Shown: one piece after another, positions 17,486 to 25,591 of the stretch | Numbering within the stretch: position 1 is the stretch's first letter | Layout of the letters: every line of letters starts with the position of its first letter | Assembly (NCBI GenBank): GCA_016715285.1 | Contig: JADKAO010000003.1 | Span: 248,001-312,000 of the forward strand | Direction: 5' to 3' | DNA from: Actinomycetales bacterium | GTDB lineage: Bacteria; Actinomycetota; Actinomycetes; Actinomycetales; Dermatophilaceae | Length of the DNA: 64,000 bases | The notes under the pieces: generated by a model | Told to the model about the DNA's origin: nothing | Databases searched by the model: none | Seen by the model: the letters and a program-made list of their open reading frames with translations, nothing else | Translations under genes and position numbers: made by a program

Positions 17486-18505
17486 ATGCGTTTTGGCGTG
17501 TTCGTGCCGCAGGGCTGGCGAATGGACCTCGTCGGCATTGACCCCGTCATGCACTGGGGAGTCATGGATGGGCTTGCTCGCCGCTTCGATGAGAACGACG
17601 ATTGGGAGTCGTTGTGGGTTTACGACCATTTCCACACGGTGCCGAAGCCGACTGACGAGGCAACCCACGAGGCGTGGTCGCTGATGGCTGCGTTCGCCGC
17701 CTCAACGAACCGGATCCGGCTCGGGCAGATGTGCACCTGCATGGCCTATCGCAACCCGGCATACCTCGCCAAAGTTGCTGCGACCGTGGATGTTATCTCT
17801 GGCGGACGGATCGAGATGGGGATCGGCGCCGGGTGGTACGAGCACGAGTGGCGGGCCTACGGCTATGGCTTCCCGGAGGCGCGTGACCGGCTCGGCGCAT
17901 TGCGCGACGGCGTCGAAATCTTCCAACAGCTGTGGACGACCGGCACCGCAACTCATGAGGGGCGCTATTACACCGTCAACGGTGCGATCTGCGCGCCGCG
18001 GCCCCTCCAAGGCACCGTCGTCGACGGATCGGCGCGGAACGGCATACCGATGTGGGTGGCTGGTGGGGGCGAAAAGGTGACCCTCAAGATCGCCGCACAG
18101 TATGCCGACTACACGAACTATTTCGGTGACGTCCCCGAATTTGCCCGCAAGAGCGAGATTTTGGCGAGTCACTGCCAGGCCGTGGGGCGCGACTACGACG
18201 AGATCACGCGATCGGTGAACTTCAACATCCTCATCGGCGAAACCCACGTCGAGGTGCAGGAACGGGTCGCCGAATACATCGCCCTGCGTGAGCGTGCGGG
18301 CATCTCGGCGGATTCGGCGGCCAAGGAAGTGGAGGGCTATCGCAAGGCGGGCACGTGCGGAACGCCCGACGAGATCGCGACGACCCTCACGGCATACGGG
18401 AAGGCGGGGATGGGATACGCGATCACCTACTTCCCGGAGGCGGCCTATGACACCTCTGGCATCGACCTCTTCGAGCGGACCGTCCTGAGGGATCTCAGAA
18501 GCTAG
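17486..18505 (+). CDS. LLM-class (luciferase-like) oxidoreductase, probably F420-dependent
   Basis: A 339-residue TIM-barrel oxidoreductase of the bacterial-luciferase superfamily. MRFGVFVPQGW opens the barrel; WESLWVYDHFHT, RIRLGQMCTCMAYRNPAYLAKVAATVDVISGGRIEMGIGAGW and MWVAGGGEKVTLKIAAQYADYTN are classic LLM segments. TIGR-type relatives in actinobacteria use F420 rather than FMN, and this genome encodes F420 synthesis (fbiA/fbiB at 25.6-27.7 kb). Substrate unknown. ATG 17486 lies eight bases after AAGGAG (17472-17477); GTG 17483 just upstream is an equally possible start. F420 use is inferred from family and genome, not from a motif seen here. Confidence 0.85.
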   Translation: MRFGVFVPQGWRMDLVGIDPVMHWGVMDGLARRFDENDDWESLWVYDHFHTVPKPTDEATHEAWSLMAAFAASTNRIRLGQMCTCMAYRNPAYLAKVAATVDVISGGRIEMGIGAGWYEHEWRAYGYGFPEARDRLGALRDGVEIFQQLWTTGTATHEGRYYTVNGAICAPRPLQGTVVDGSARNGIPMWVAGGGEKVTLKIAAQYADYTNYFGDVPEFARKSEILASHCQAVGRDYDEITRSVNFNILIGETHVEVQERVAEYIALRERAGISADSAAKEVEGYRKAGTCGTPDEIATTLTAYGKAGMGYAITYFPEAAYDTSGIDLFERTVLRDLRS

Positions 18506-18573
18506 CGAGAGACATTCAAACTGTCTGCCTGGCAGGGGGTCACATGACCTCCTCCCAGCGGTAGTTTGGCCGG

Positions 18574-19740
18574 GTGAGCGCTAACCCAGACTTCGACACC
18601 TACCAGCTGCCCGATAGCCACCGTCAGCTGCAGGCCGCTGTCCGCGACCTTGCCGCTGCTGAAATCGCGCCGTATGCCGCCGACGTCGACGAGCAGGCGC
18701 GGTACCCGCAGGAGGCTCACGACGCGCTCGTTGCGTCGGACTTCTTTGCACCCCATATCCCGGAGGAGTACGGCGGGGCTGGCGCCGACGCCCTCGCGAC
18801 GTGCATCGTCATCGAGGAGGTGGCGCGCGCGTGTGCGTCCTCGTCGCTGATCCCCGCGGTCAACAAGCTCGGCACGATGCCGCTCCTCCTCGCCGCGAGT
18901 GAGGAACTCAAGCAGAAGTACCTCACCCCAGTTGCCGCAGGGACCTCGATGTTCTCCTATGGCCTGTCCGAGCGTGAGGCCGGATCTGACACTGCGGCCA
19001 TGGTGACGACGGCCGACGAGCAGCCCGACGGCTCGTGGATTCTCAACGGTCACAAGGCGTGGATCACCAACGCCGGCGTATCCGACTACTACACCGTGCT
19101 CGCAGTCAACGATCTCAACGGCCGCCGTGGCGCGAACGTCACCGCATTTGTCGTCGAGGCGACTGACGAGGGGTTCTCTGTCGGTCCCAAGGAGCGCAAG
19201 CTCGGCATCAAGGGCAGCCCCACGCGTGAGCTGTATTTCGAGAACTGCCGGATTCCGGGCGACCGGATCGTCGGCGCTGTCGGCGACGGGCTCAAGATCG
19301 CGTTGCGAACCCTTGACCACACTCGGGTCACGATCGGCGCACAGGCCGTCGGCATCGCTCAGGGCGCCCTGGATGCCGCCATCTCCTATGTCAAGGAGCG
19401 GCAGCAGTTCGGCAAGCGGATCGCCGACTTCCAGGGCATCCAGTTCATGCTCGCTGACATGGCGATGGAACTCGAAGCTGCACGACAACTGACCTATGTC
19501 GCCGCCGCCAAGTCCGAGCGTGGCGACCGTGACTTGCCATTCTTCGGCGCGGCCGCGAAGTGTTTCGCGTCAGACATCGCGATGAAGGTCACCGTCGACG
19601 CGGTGCAGTTGCTCGGTGGCTCTGGTTACGTGCGGGACTTCCCGGTGGAGCGCTACATGCGTGACGCCAAGATCACTCAGATCTACGAAGGCACCAACCA
19701 GGTCCAGCGCATCGTCATGGCTCGGCAGGTCCTAGCCTGA
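18574..19740 (+). CDS. Acyl-CoA dehydrogenase, FadE25 type
   Basis: A 388-residue flavoprotein that oxidises acyl-CoA to trans-2-enoyl-CoA and passes electrons to ETF. Conserved text appears in order: FSYGLSEREAGSDTAAM (FAD/substrate loop), AWITNAGVSDYYTV, QQFGKRIADFQGIQFMLADM, and VQLLGGSGYVRDFPVERYMRDAKI followed by IYEGTNQVQR, which holds the catalytic Glu. Its place after purK/purE matches fadE25 (Rv3274c) in mycobacteria, and FadE25 relatives often act on branched or short chains. The start is GTG 18574. A long hairpin follows directly, shared with the convergent LCP gene. Confidence 0.93.
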   Translation: MSANPDFDTYQLPDSHRQLQAAVRDLAAAEIAPYAADVDEQARYPQEAHDALVASDFFAPHIPEEYGGAGADALATCIVIEEVARACASSSLIPAVNKLGTMPLLLAASEELKQKYLTPVAAGTSMFSYGLSEREAGSDTAAMVTTADEQPDGSWILNGHKAWITNAGVSDYYTVLAVNDLNGRRGANVTAFVVEATDEGFSVGPKERKLGIKGSPTRELYFENCRIPGDRIVGAVGDGLKIALRTLDHTRVTIGAQAVGIAQGALDAAISYVKERQQFGKRIADFQGIQFMLADMAMELEAARQLTYVAAAKSERGDRDLPFFGAAAKCFASDIAMKVTVDAVQLLGGSGYVRDFPVERYMRDAKITQIYEGTNQVQRIVMARQVLA

Positions 19741-19746
19741 TCTGTT

Positions 19747-19783
19747 GTCGACCGGCTGACCCGACTCGGGTCAGCCGGTCGAC
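19747..19783. terminator. Bidirectional hairpin between convergent genes
   Basis: GTCGACCGGCTGACCC (19747-19762) pairs perfectly with GGGTCAGCCGGTCGAC (19768-19783), a 16-bp stem around GACTC. It follows the acyl-CoA dehydrogenase stop by six bases, and its right arm contains the stop and last codons of the LCP gene (stop at 19771-19773). One structure can therefore serve both transcripts. Confidence 0.88.
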
Positions 19784-20949
19784 GACAACGTGATCGGCTT
19801 ATCGTCACGGATGAGCGCGAAGAGTTCCTTGGCCGCCTTGTCGTTCCATTTGACGGCGACACCGGCGTTCTTCGTCTGGTAAGTGGCGCTTTCCACGGGC
19901 ACCATCAGCGACAAGGCATCTCCGGAGCCGACGCTTCGCAGAGCCTGCAGGGCGGCGATCGCATCGGCCAGCGAGGTGTCCTTGCCGATCGTGACACCCG
20001 CGCTCGCCGCCTGTGTGAACCCGAGGTATCGGGTGGGGATCAGCACCGTTGACGGTTGGGCGGCCTTCTTCATGAGCGCACCCAGGAATTGCCGCTGCCG
20101 CTCAGCACGGCCCAGGTCACCGCGAGCATCCGTGTAGCGGCTCCGGACGTAACCGAGGGACTCTCTGCCGGAAAGCAAGTGGCAGCCGGTGCTCAAATCA
20201 AGGCCGACCATGTCGTCCTTGAATGGCTTGGTCAGGCACACGTCAATCCCGCCCACGCTGTCAACGATGCTGGCAAAGCCGCCGAACCCGATCTCGACGT
20301 AGCCGTCGATCCGTAGACCGGTGGTCTGTTCGACGGTTTGGGTGAGCAACTTGGCCCCCCCGAAGGCATAGGCAGCATTGATCTTGTTGCTGCCGTGGCC
20401 AGCTATCGGAACGTAGGAATCGCGCGGGATGGACATCACTGCCGTCGTGCCGCCGCCAGCCGTGACGTGCACCACCATGATCGAGTCGGTGCGCTTACCT
20501 TCCGTCTCGGTATCGGCGCCCAGGGCAGCGGCTTCAGCAGCTGTGAGACCCTCGCGACTGTCGGAGCCGACGAGCAGGATATTCGTGCCGCGTCCAGTGG
20601 CAGGTCGCTGAGCAGGTGAGTTGTCCACTCGCTCGACGGAGTTCCAGGCGACGATGGGAACGGCGATGATGAAGGCCAACCACGCGGCCAGCACGAGGAG
20701 AATTGCGATGAAAACCCGCTTCGGGCGGAGCCGACGGCGGTTCTTGGGGGGCGCCCCGGCGGCATACCCGGGAGGTTGAGGAGCCGGGCGACCGTCGCGC
20801 TCAGGCGCCTGCCGAGCGGGCCGGCGCAGTGACACCTTTCGGCGGGTGTCGATGAGGTCGGGATCACGCGTGGTCGACGTGGCGGGCCGGCGTTGCGGCT
20901 TTTGGACCGGGATCGGTCGAGCGTCGTCGGGGCGGTGGGGTCCGCTCAC
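19771..20949 (-). CDS. LytR-CpsA-Psr (LCP) family wall-polymer transferase
   Basis: A 392-residue membrane protein. A cytoplasmic Arg/Pro-rich tail (about 75 residues) precedes one transmembrane helix (RVFIAILLVLAAWLAFIIAVPIVAW). The LCP domain follows: TNILLVGSDSRE, GKRTDSIMVVHV, VMSIPRDSYVPI, NKINAAYAFGG, GYVEIGFGGFASIVDSVGGIDVCL and YVRSRYTDARGDLGRAERQRQFL, which hold the acidic and Arg residues that bind the polyprenyl pyrophosphate. LCP enzymes attach teichoic acid, arabinogalactan or capsule to peptidoglycan. The start is GTG 20949 with GGAGG eight bases upstream; the longer frame to 21276 crosses the divergent gtrA gene. A mycobacterial counterpart is CpsA (Rv3267) in the same block. 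Confidence 0.92.
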   Translation of the reverse strand: MSGPHRPDDARPIPVQKPQRRPATSTTRDPDLIDTRRKVSLRRPARQAPERDGRPAPQPPGYAAGAPPKNRRRLRPKRVFIAILLVLAAWLAFIIAVPIVAWNSVERVDNSPAQRPATGRGTNILLVGSDSREGLTAAEAAALGADTETEGKRTDSIMVVHVTAGGGTTAVMSIPRDSYVPIAGHGSNKINAAYAFGGAKLLTQTVEQTTGLRIDGYVEIGFGGFASIVDSVGGIDVCLTKPFKDDMVGLDLSTGCHLLSGRESLGYVRSRYTDARGDLGRAERQRQFLGALMKKAAQPSTVLIPTRYLGFTQAASAGVTIGKDTSLADAIAALQALRSVGSGDALSLMVPVESATYQTKNAGVAVKWNDKAAKELFALIRDDKPITLSSTG

Positions 20950-21058
20950 GAGGACAACCTCCACAAGGGGCACGAGGGGCACGGGGGTCGGGAATGGGCA
21001 CGAGTGGGTGGGTATGACGGTCCAGTCTGTCACGCACCGGCTCCTAGACTGGGCAACC

Positions 21059-21586
21059 ATGACCTCAGGCCCGGTTGAAGCACCGCAATCGGGCACCCCG
21101 GCCGGCTGGCTGCTGCGGGTTGTTACCGATCGACGCGTGGCCTTCCTCCTCGTGGGAGCGGTCAACACCGCAATCGGATTCGTCGCCTTCTTCGGATTCG
21201 ACGACCTGTGGAGCGCACTGCGGCCCAGCTGGTTTGACATCCTCGGCGCTGAGCAGGCGGGCTGGGTGCACAACACCGTCGTGCTGGCATGCGCTCACGT
21301 CGTGACCGTGATTTGTGCTTTCGCGCTTTACCGGACCTTGGTCTTCCGGGTCCGGGGGCACGTCTGGCGAGATCTTGCGCGGTTCGAAAGCGTCTATCTC
21401 GGCTCGATCGCGATCAACTGGGTGCTGCTCAACGCCATGACGCAGTGGTTTGGCATGGTGCCCAAGGTCGCCCAGACCATCATCGTGGTGCTCCAAGCTT
21501 TCCTTTCCTGGTTTGCCCACAAGTACTTCTCGTTTCGGCGCGCCGTCCCTCTACCGGACGCCAACACAGACGGGGGTATGCCGTGA
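21059..21586 (+). CDS. GtrA family membrane protein (second copy)
   Basis: A 175-residue protein with four predicted membrane helices: VAFLLVGAVNTAIGFVAFFGF, NTVVLACAHVVTVICAFALY, YLGSIAINWVLLNAM and VAQTIIVVLQAFLSWFAHKYFSF. The ending SWFAHKYFSFRR is the GtrA family signature. It differs clearly in sequence from the copy at 14.5 kb. Its GTGA overlap with the following glycosyltransferase suggests a working pair in which GtrA handles the lipid-linked sugar and the transferase makes or uses it. The ATG at 21059 is preferred over the longer open frame from 20846, which overlaps the LCP start. The lipid-sugar is unknown. Confidence 0.88.
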   Translation: MTSGPVEAPQSGTPAGWLLRVVTDRRVAFLLVGAVNTAIGFVAFFGFDDLWSALRPSWFDILGAEQAGWVHNTVVLACAHVVTVICAFALYRTLVFRVRGHVWRDLARFESVYLGSIAINWVLLNAMTQWFGMVPKVAQTIIVVLQAFLSWFAHKYFSFRRAVPLPDANTDGGMP

Positions 21587-22425
21587 ACGCACCTCGCGTC
21601 TCGGTCGTGGTGCCGACGTACAACAACGCTGCTTTTGTCGAGGCAACGATCGAGTCGATCCTCGCCCAGACGTTCACTGGCTTTGAGGTCCTTATCTCCG
21701 ACCACGAGTCGACCGATGACACCTGGGAACGCCTCGCGAAGTTCAGCTTCGACCCTCGAGTAACGCTCTGGCAGACGCCCCACGGCGGAGGCGCTCCCGC
21801 GAACTGGCAGGCGGTCACCGACCGTGCCCAGGGGGAGTTCATCAAACTCGTCTGCGGTGATGACCTCATCTATCCCACCTGTATCGCCGAGCAGGTCGCC
21901 GCGATGGACGCCCACCCAGAGGTCACCCTCGTGACCGCCCGTCGCGACCTCATCGACGCGCACGGGGCTGTGCTCCCTGGCGGTCGCGGGACAGCCCGGC
22001 TGAGGGGCCTGGTCGACGGTCGACTGGCCCTGCGGCGCACCGTCCGCTCAGGCACCAACATCTTTGGCGAGCCGGCGACCGTCCTCATGCGCCGGTCAGC
22101 GCTCACAGCAGCAGGGGGATGGTGGAGCGATTTCCCCTACGTCATCGATGCGGCCACCTACGCCCTCGTCCTCCTCCAAGGCGACGCGTATGCCGTCAAC
22201 CGGAGCCTCGCAGCGTTCCGGGTGTCCGACGGTCAGTGGAGCGTTGACCTCGCCAGCCAACAAGCGGCCCAGGTCATCGCGTTCCACGAGGCGCTCGCAG
22301 CCCGCGAACCCGACCTCCTGAGCCGAGCCGACCTCGCCCGTGGTGCGGTCATGGCCAAGGCGCTCGGCCACGCGCGGCGGCTGGTCTATCTGGCGATGCG
22401 CCGACGGATGAGCACCGCGGAGTAA
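21583..22425 (+). CDS. Glycosyltransferase family 2
   Basis: A 280-residue GT-A transferase. VSVVVPTYNNAAFVEATIESILAQTFTGFEVLISDHESTDDTW is the standard N-terminal nucleotide-binding region, FIKLVCGDDLIY supplies the DD metal motif (about residues 91-93), and the acceptor half includes GEPATVLMRRSAL and GGWWSDFPYVIDAATY. No transmembrane helix is evident. GTG 21583 overlaps the gtrA stop, so this is a two-gene unit. The likely job is adding a sugar to a polyprenyl-linked precursor or wall polymer that the divergent LCP protein later attaches. The sugar cannot be read from sequence. Confidence 0.9.
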   Translation: MNAPRVSVVVPTYNNAAFVEATIESILAQTFTGFEVLISDHESTDDTWERLAKFSFDPRVTLWQTPHGGGAPANWQAVTDRAQGEFIKLVCGDDLIYPTCIAEQVAAMDAHPEVTLVTARRDLIDAHGAVLPGGRGTARLRGLVDGRLALRRTVRSGTNIFGEPATVLMRRSALTAAGGWWSDFPYVIDAATYALVLLQGDAYAVNRSLAAFRVSDGQWSVDLASQQAAQVIAFHEALAAREPDLLSRADLARGAVMAKALGHARRLVYLAMRRRMSTAE

Positions 22426-22476
22426 GGCGAGCCACCTCCCAGGCGCACGGCATACCTCGCCCACTAGAGTCGAGCT

Positions 22477-23250
22477 ATGGACAAAGTGGTCTCTTCCCCG
22501 GTTGAGGCGATCGCCGGGATCTCGTCAGGCATGTCATTGGCGGTGGGCGGGTTTGGCCTCTGCGGCATCCCCTCTGTGCTGATCCAAGCGCTGCACGACA
22601 GCGGCGTCGACCAGCTTGAGGTCGTGAGCAATAACTGCGGCGTCGACGACTGGGGCTTGGGAATCCTGCTCAAAGACAAGCGGATTCGGCGGATGGTCTC
22701 GTCGTACGTCGGCGAAAACAAGGAGTTCGCGCGCCAGTACCTCCACGGGGAGTTGGAGGTCGAACTCACTCCCCAAGGCACCCTCGCCGAGCGCATGCGC
22801 GCGGGTGGGGCCGGGATACCGGCGTTCTTCACGATGACCGGGGTCGGCACGCAGGTCGCTGAGGGCGGTATGCCGTGGAAATACCACGAGGACGGCACCG
22901 TTGACGTCGCCTCCCCCAAAAAGGAGACCCGGGAGTTCGAGTGGATGGGCCGCCCGCGCGAGTTCGTGCTGGAGAAGGCGATCGTCGCGGACTTCGCGCT
23001 CGTGCGCGCCGCAGTCGGCGACCGCCACGGCAACCTCGTCTTTAACGAGTCGGCGCGAAACTTCAACCCGCTCGCAGCGATGGCCGGCAAGATCACCGTC
23101 GCCGAGGTCGAGAGGCTCGTCGAGCCAGGGGAGATCCCGCCCGACAGCGTTCATCTGCCCGGGATTTATGTCCAGCACGTCCTCGCCTTGACCCCCGAGC
23201 AGGCGGCCGAGAAGCGCATCGAACGCCGCACCGTGACCAAGGAGGCCTGA
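22477..23250 (+). CDS. scoA: 3-oxoacid CoA-transferase subunit A
   Basis: A 257-residue family I CoA-transferase alpha subunit. VGGFGLCGIPSVLIQAL near residues 23-39 is the glycine-rich CoA-site loop, NNCGVDDWGLGILL follows, then KRIRRMVSSYVGENKEF and LTPQGTLAERMRAGGAGIPAFFT. With subunit B it moves CoA from succinyl-CoA (or acetyl-CoA) to acetoacetate or a related 3-oxoacid, linking ketone-body or fatty-acid use to the TCA cycle. Three bases separate it from subunit B. The ATG start follows the weak site GTCGAG, and a GGCATACC copy sits in the 51-base gap upstream. Confidence 0.93.
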   Translation: MDKVVSSPVEAIAGISSGMSLAVGGFGLCGIPSVLIQALHDSGVDQLEVVSNNCGVDDWGLGILLKDKRIRRMVSSYVGENKEFARQYLHGELEVELTPQGTLAERMRAGGAGIPAFFTMTGVGTQVAEGGMPWKYHEDGTVDVASPKKETREFEWMGRPREFVLEKAIVADFALVRAAVGDRHGNLVFNESARNFNPLAAMAGKITVAEVERLVEPGEIPPDSVHLPGIYVQHVLALTPEQAAEKRIERRTVTKEA

Positions 23251-23253
23251 GCC

Positions 23254-23892
23254 ATGGCGCTCACCCGTGAAGAAATGGCCGCCCGGGCTGCCAAGGAACT
23301 CTCCGACGGCGCCTACGTCAACCTCGGCATCGGCCTCCCGACCCTCGTGCCCAACTACGTGGACGACGACGTCGAGATCGTGCTCCAGTCCGAAAACGGG
23401 ATCCTCGGCGTCGGCGCCTACCCCACCGAAGACCAGGTCGACCCCGACCTGATCAACGCTGGCAAGGAGACCGTGACCGTGCGTCGCGGGGCGTCGTTCT
23501 TTGACTCGGCGACGAGCTTCGGGATGATCCGCGGCGGCAAGGTCGACGCAGCCATCCTCGGTGCGATGCAGGTCTCCGAACGCGGCGACATCGCCAACTG
23601 GATGATCCCCGGCAAGATGGTCAAGGGCATGGGCGGCGCGATGGACCTCGTCCACGGCGCCAAGCACGTCATCGTCCTCATGGAGCACGTCGCCAAAGAC
23701 GGCACCTACAAGATCGTCAAGGAATGCTCGCTGCCCTACACCGGCAAGGGCGTCGTCCAGCGGATCATCACCGACCTGGCCGTCATGGACATCACTGACG
23801 ACGGTCTGGTCCTGCGGGAGCTCGCGCCTGGGGTCACGGTGGACGACATTAGGGCCGCGACCGAACCGGACTTCCGGGTCGAACTCGACTAG
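23254..23892 (+). CDS. scoB: 3-oxoacid CoA-transferase subunit B
   Basis: A 212-residue beta subunit. [16 protein letters not shown] and [14 protein letters not shown] contain the S-E-N-G motif whose Glu forms the covalent glutamyl-CoA intermediate (about residue 51). [71 protein letters not shown] is near-canonical SCOT-B text. It pairs with the gene upstream. Length and motifs match free-standing bacterial ScoB rather than the fused eukaryotic SCOT. It ends 17 bases before the convergent TIGR03089 gene, with a double palindrome between the stops. Confidence 0.94.
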   Translation: MALTREEMAARAAKELSDGAYVNLGIGLPTLVPNYVDDDVEIVLQSENGILGVGAYPTEDQVDPDLINAGKETVTVRRGASFFDSATSFGMIRGGKVDAAILGAMQVSERGDIANWMIPGKMVKGMGGAMDLVHGAKHVIVLMEHVAKDGTYKIVKECSLPYTGKGVVQRIITDLAVMDITDDGLVLRELAPGVTVDDIRAATEPDFRVELD

Positions 23893-23894
23893 CC

Positions 23895-23920
23895 GAGATC
23901 AGCTGATCTCAGCTGAGATC
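23895..23920. terminator. Overlapping double palindrome between convergent stops
   Basis: Two perfect 16-base palindromes overlap: GAGATCAGCTGATCTC (23895-23910) and GATCTCAGCTGAGATC (23905-23920). The second covers the stop codon of the minus-strand gene (ends 23909). They give alternative stems with almost no loop. Termination of both transcripts is the simplest reading; a protein-binding site is also possible. Confidence 0.55.
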
Positions 23921-24607
23921 CAGGGTCACCCGTTCGGCGGCCAGGCGCGATGCCTGGTCGCCGACGGCGTTCCGGATGATCACCACGGATCCGTCGCGAC
24001 TCCAGACCGACACCGCGCACCGCAGCGCGGCTCCGAGTTCGGCTGGCACCCGGACACGCGCGCCCGGCTCGAAGGCGTGTGGGTCCACAACCTCTCGGTA
24101 TGCCGTGTCGCGGGCGCCCGTGACCAGGGCGATGTCATCGTCGTCCGCGGGGTCGCCGACAAAGACGTCTCCGAAGGTCGCGAGCTCGCGGGCTTCATCC
24201 ATCGCCCCGCTCGGGGTGTCGGGGCGTGACCGCGCCAGTGCGGCGAGGGTGACGAGCACGGCATACCTGCCCTCCTCAACGGCCTCGCTGGCGACCGCGG
24301 CGTCGTCGGTGACCACGACGTCCGCATCGTCAGCCCCCGGCCCGATCACAACCGTCGCGCCCAGATCCCACGCCGCGAGAGCCCAATAGAACGCCCGCCA
24401 GTGCAGAGGGAGGACAAGGCCCACCGTGGTGCCGAGCGCTGCATCGAACTCCTCGACGAGCGCGTTGGCAGCCTTGGCCGCCCAGTTGGAGAGCACCTTG
24501 GCCGAGAGCTCGATCCGCTCACCCGTGGCGTCGTCATAGAAGGTCACGCGGGGTGCGGTCGAATCGGCCCGGTTGAGGGACGGCAAGAGTCGCTGCAGCG
24601 CAGTCAT
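23909..24607 (-). CDS. TIGR03089 family protein (truncated AMP-binding-like)
   Basis: A 232-residue protein resembling only the N-terminal subdomain of acyl-adenylating enzymes: PRVTFYDDATGERIELSAKVLSNWAAKAANAL and VGLVLPLHWRAFYWALAAWDLGATVVI are typical of TIGR03089. The P-loop-like and C-terminal lid motifs of full AMP-dependent ligases are absent, so adenylation activity is doubtful. The family sits beside the LCP gene in many actinobacteria (Rv3268 next to Rv3267), as roughly here, and its function is unknown. The start is ATG 24607. Its promoter region is a 31-base gap shared with the divergent DNA glycosylase gene; the gap contains a GTATGC...GCATAC pair. Confidence 0.83.
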   Translation of the reverse strand: MTALQRLLPSLNRADSTAPRVTFYDDATGERIELSAKVLSNWAAKAANALVEEFDAALGTTVGLVLPLHWRAFYWALAAWDLGATVVIGPGADDADVVVTDDAAVASEAVEEGRYAVLVTLAALARSRPDTPSGAMDEARELATFGDVFVGDPADDDDIALVTGARDTAYREVVDPHAFEPGARVRVPAELGAALRCAVSVWSRDGSVVIIRNAVGDQASRLAAERVTLDLS

Positions 24608-24638
24608 GACTTGAGGGTATGCGGCATACAGTGACCGG

Positions 24639-25571
24639 GTGTCCCAGTCCCCGGCCGAGCGCTCCTGGCGCAGCCCTCAGCCGGTGCAGTTGGCCGCGAT
24701 CTTTGGGCTCTTCCGACGAGGTCCTGGGGATCCCACGTACCGCGGGGACCCCGATGGCAGCGTGACGCGCGCCGTGCGGACTCCTGCTGGCCCCGCAAGC
24801 GTCCGGTTCACGGCCCGTCCCAAGGACGCGGAGGTGTCCGTCGCGGCGTGGGGCTCGGGTGCGGACTGGGTTCTCGAGCGGGCGCACGAGTGGATCGGCG
24901 ACACGGACGAGTGGGAGGGCTTCCGCGCGCATCATCCCCAGGTCGCGATGGCGGCCCGGCGGTTTCCGGGCTGGCGGGTGCCGCGGACTGGGCTCGTGCT
25001 CGACGCATTGGTGCCCGCGATCATCGAGCAAAAGGTCACTGGGCAGGAAGCGTTCGCAGGCTACTGCGCGCTCGTGCGCCGCTACGGGGCGGTCGCGCCT
25101 GGCCCGCCGGGGGAGGCGGGGATGCGGGTGCCACCGGACGCCGACGGATGGCGATTGGTGCCATCGTGGGGCTTCCTCACCGCGTCCGTGGACTATGCGC
25201 GGGCGGATACGATCCAGCGGGTATGCCGGGTGGCTGGGTCCCTCGCCAAGGTCACCGCGCTGCCGGCACGCGAAGCCCGCGGCCGGCTGCAAACGGTGCC
25301 GGGAGTCGGCGTCTGGACGGCAGCTGAGGTCGCGCATCGAGCGCTGGGGGACTCCGATGCGGTGAGCTTCGGGGATTATCACGTCGCCAAGAACATTGGC
25401 TGGGCGCTGACCGGCGCGGAGGTCGACGACGACGGCTTAGCGGAACTGCTCGAGCCGTATGCCGGCCACCGCTATCGCGTGCAGCGGCTCTTGGAGTTGG
25501 CCGGTCACCAGCGCCCCCGTCACGGGGCTCGGATGGCGCCGCGGACCCATCTGCCCCGCGCTGGCCGCTGA
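24639..25571 (+). CDS. HhH-GPD DNA glycosylase (AlkA-like)
   Basis: A 310-residue base-excision enzyme. The C-terminal half has the helix-hairpin-helix and GPD motif: LQTVPGVGVWTAAEVAHRALGDSDAVSFGDYH, where the Asp of FGDYH is the catalytic residue. IIEQKVTGQEAF is the usual lead-in helix of AlkA/3-methyladenine glycosylases. The N-terminal part (QLAAIFGLFRRGPGDPTY) corresponds to the AlkA-N-like beta domain. No Fe-S cysteine cluster is seen, unlike EndoIII/MutY. It should remove alkylated purines. The start is GTG 24639. The C-terminal tail is Arg/His/Pro-rich and ends 20 bases before the convergent fbiB stop. Confidence 0.88.
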   Translation: MSQSPAERSWRSPQPVQLAAIFGLFRRGPGDPTYRGDPDGSVTRAVRTPAGPASVRFTARPKDAEVSVAAWGSGADWVLERAHEWIGDTDEWEGFRAHHPQVAMAARRFPGWRVPRTGLVLDALVPAIIEQKVTGQEAFAGYCALVRRYGAVAPGPPGEAGMRVPPDADGWRLVPSWGFLTASVDYARADTIQRVCRVAGSLAKVTALPAREARGRLQTVPGVGVWTAAEVAHRALGDSDAVSFGDYHVAKNIGWALTGAEVDDDGLAELLEPYAGHRYRVQRLLELAGHQRPRHGARMAPRTHLPRAGR

Positions 25572-25591
25572 GTCGCGCGGCTGCGCGTGAG

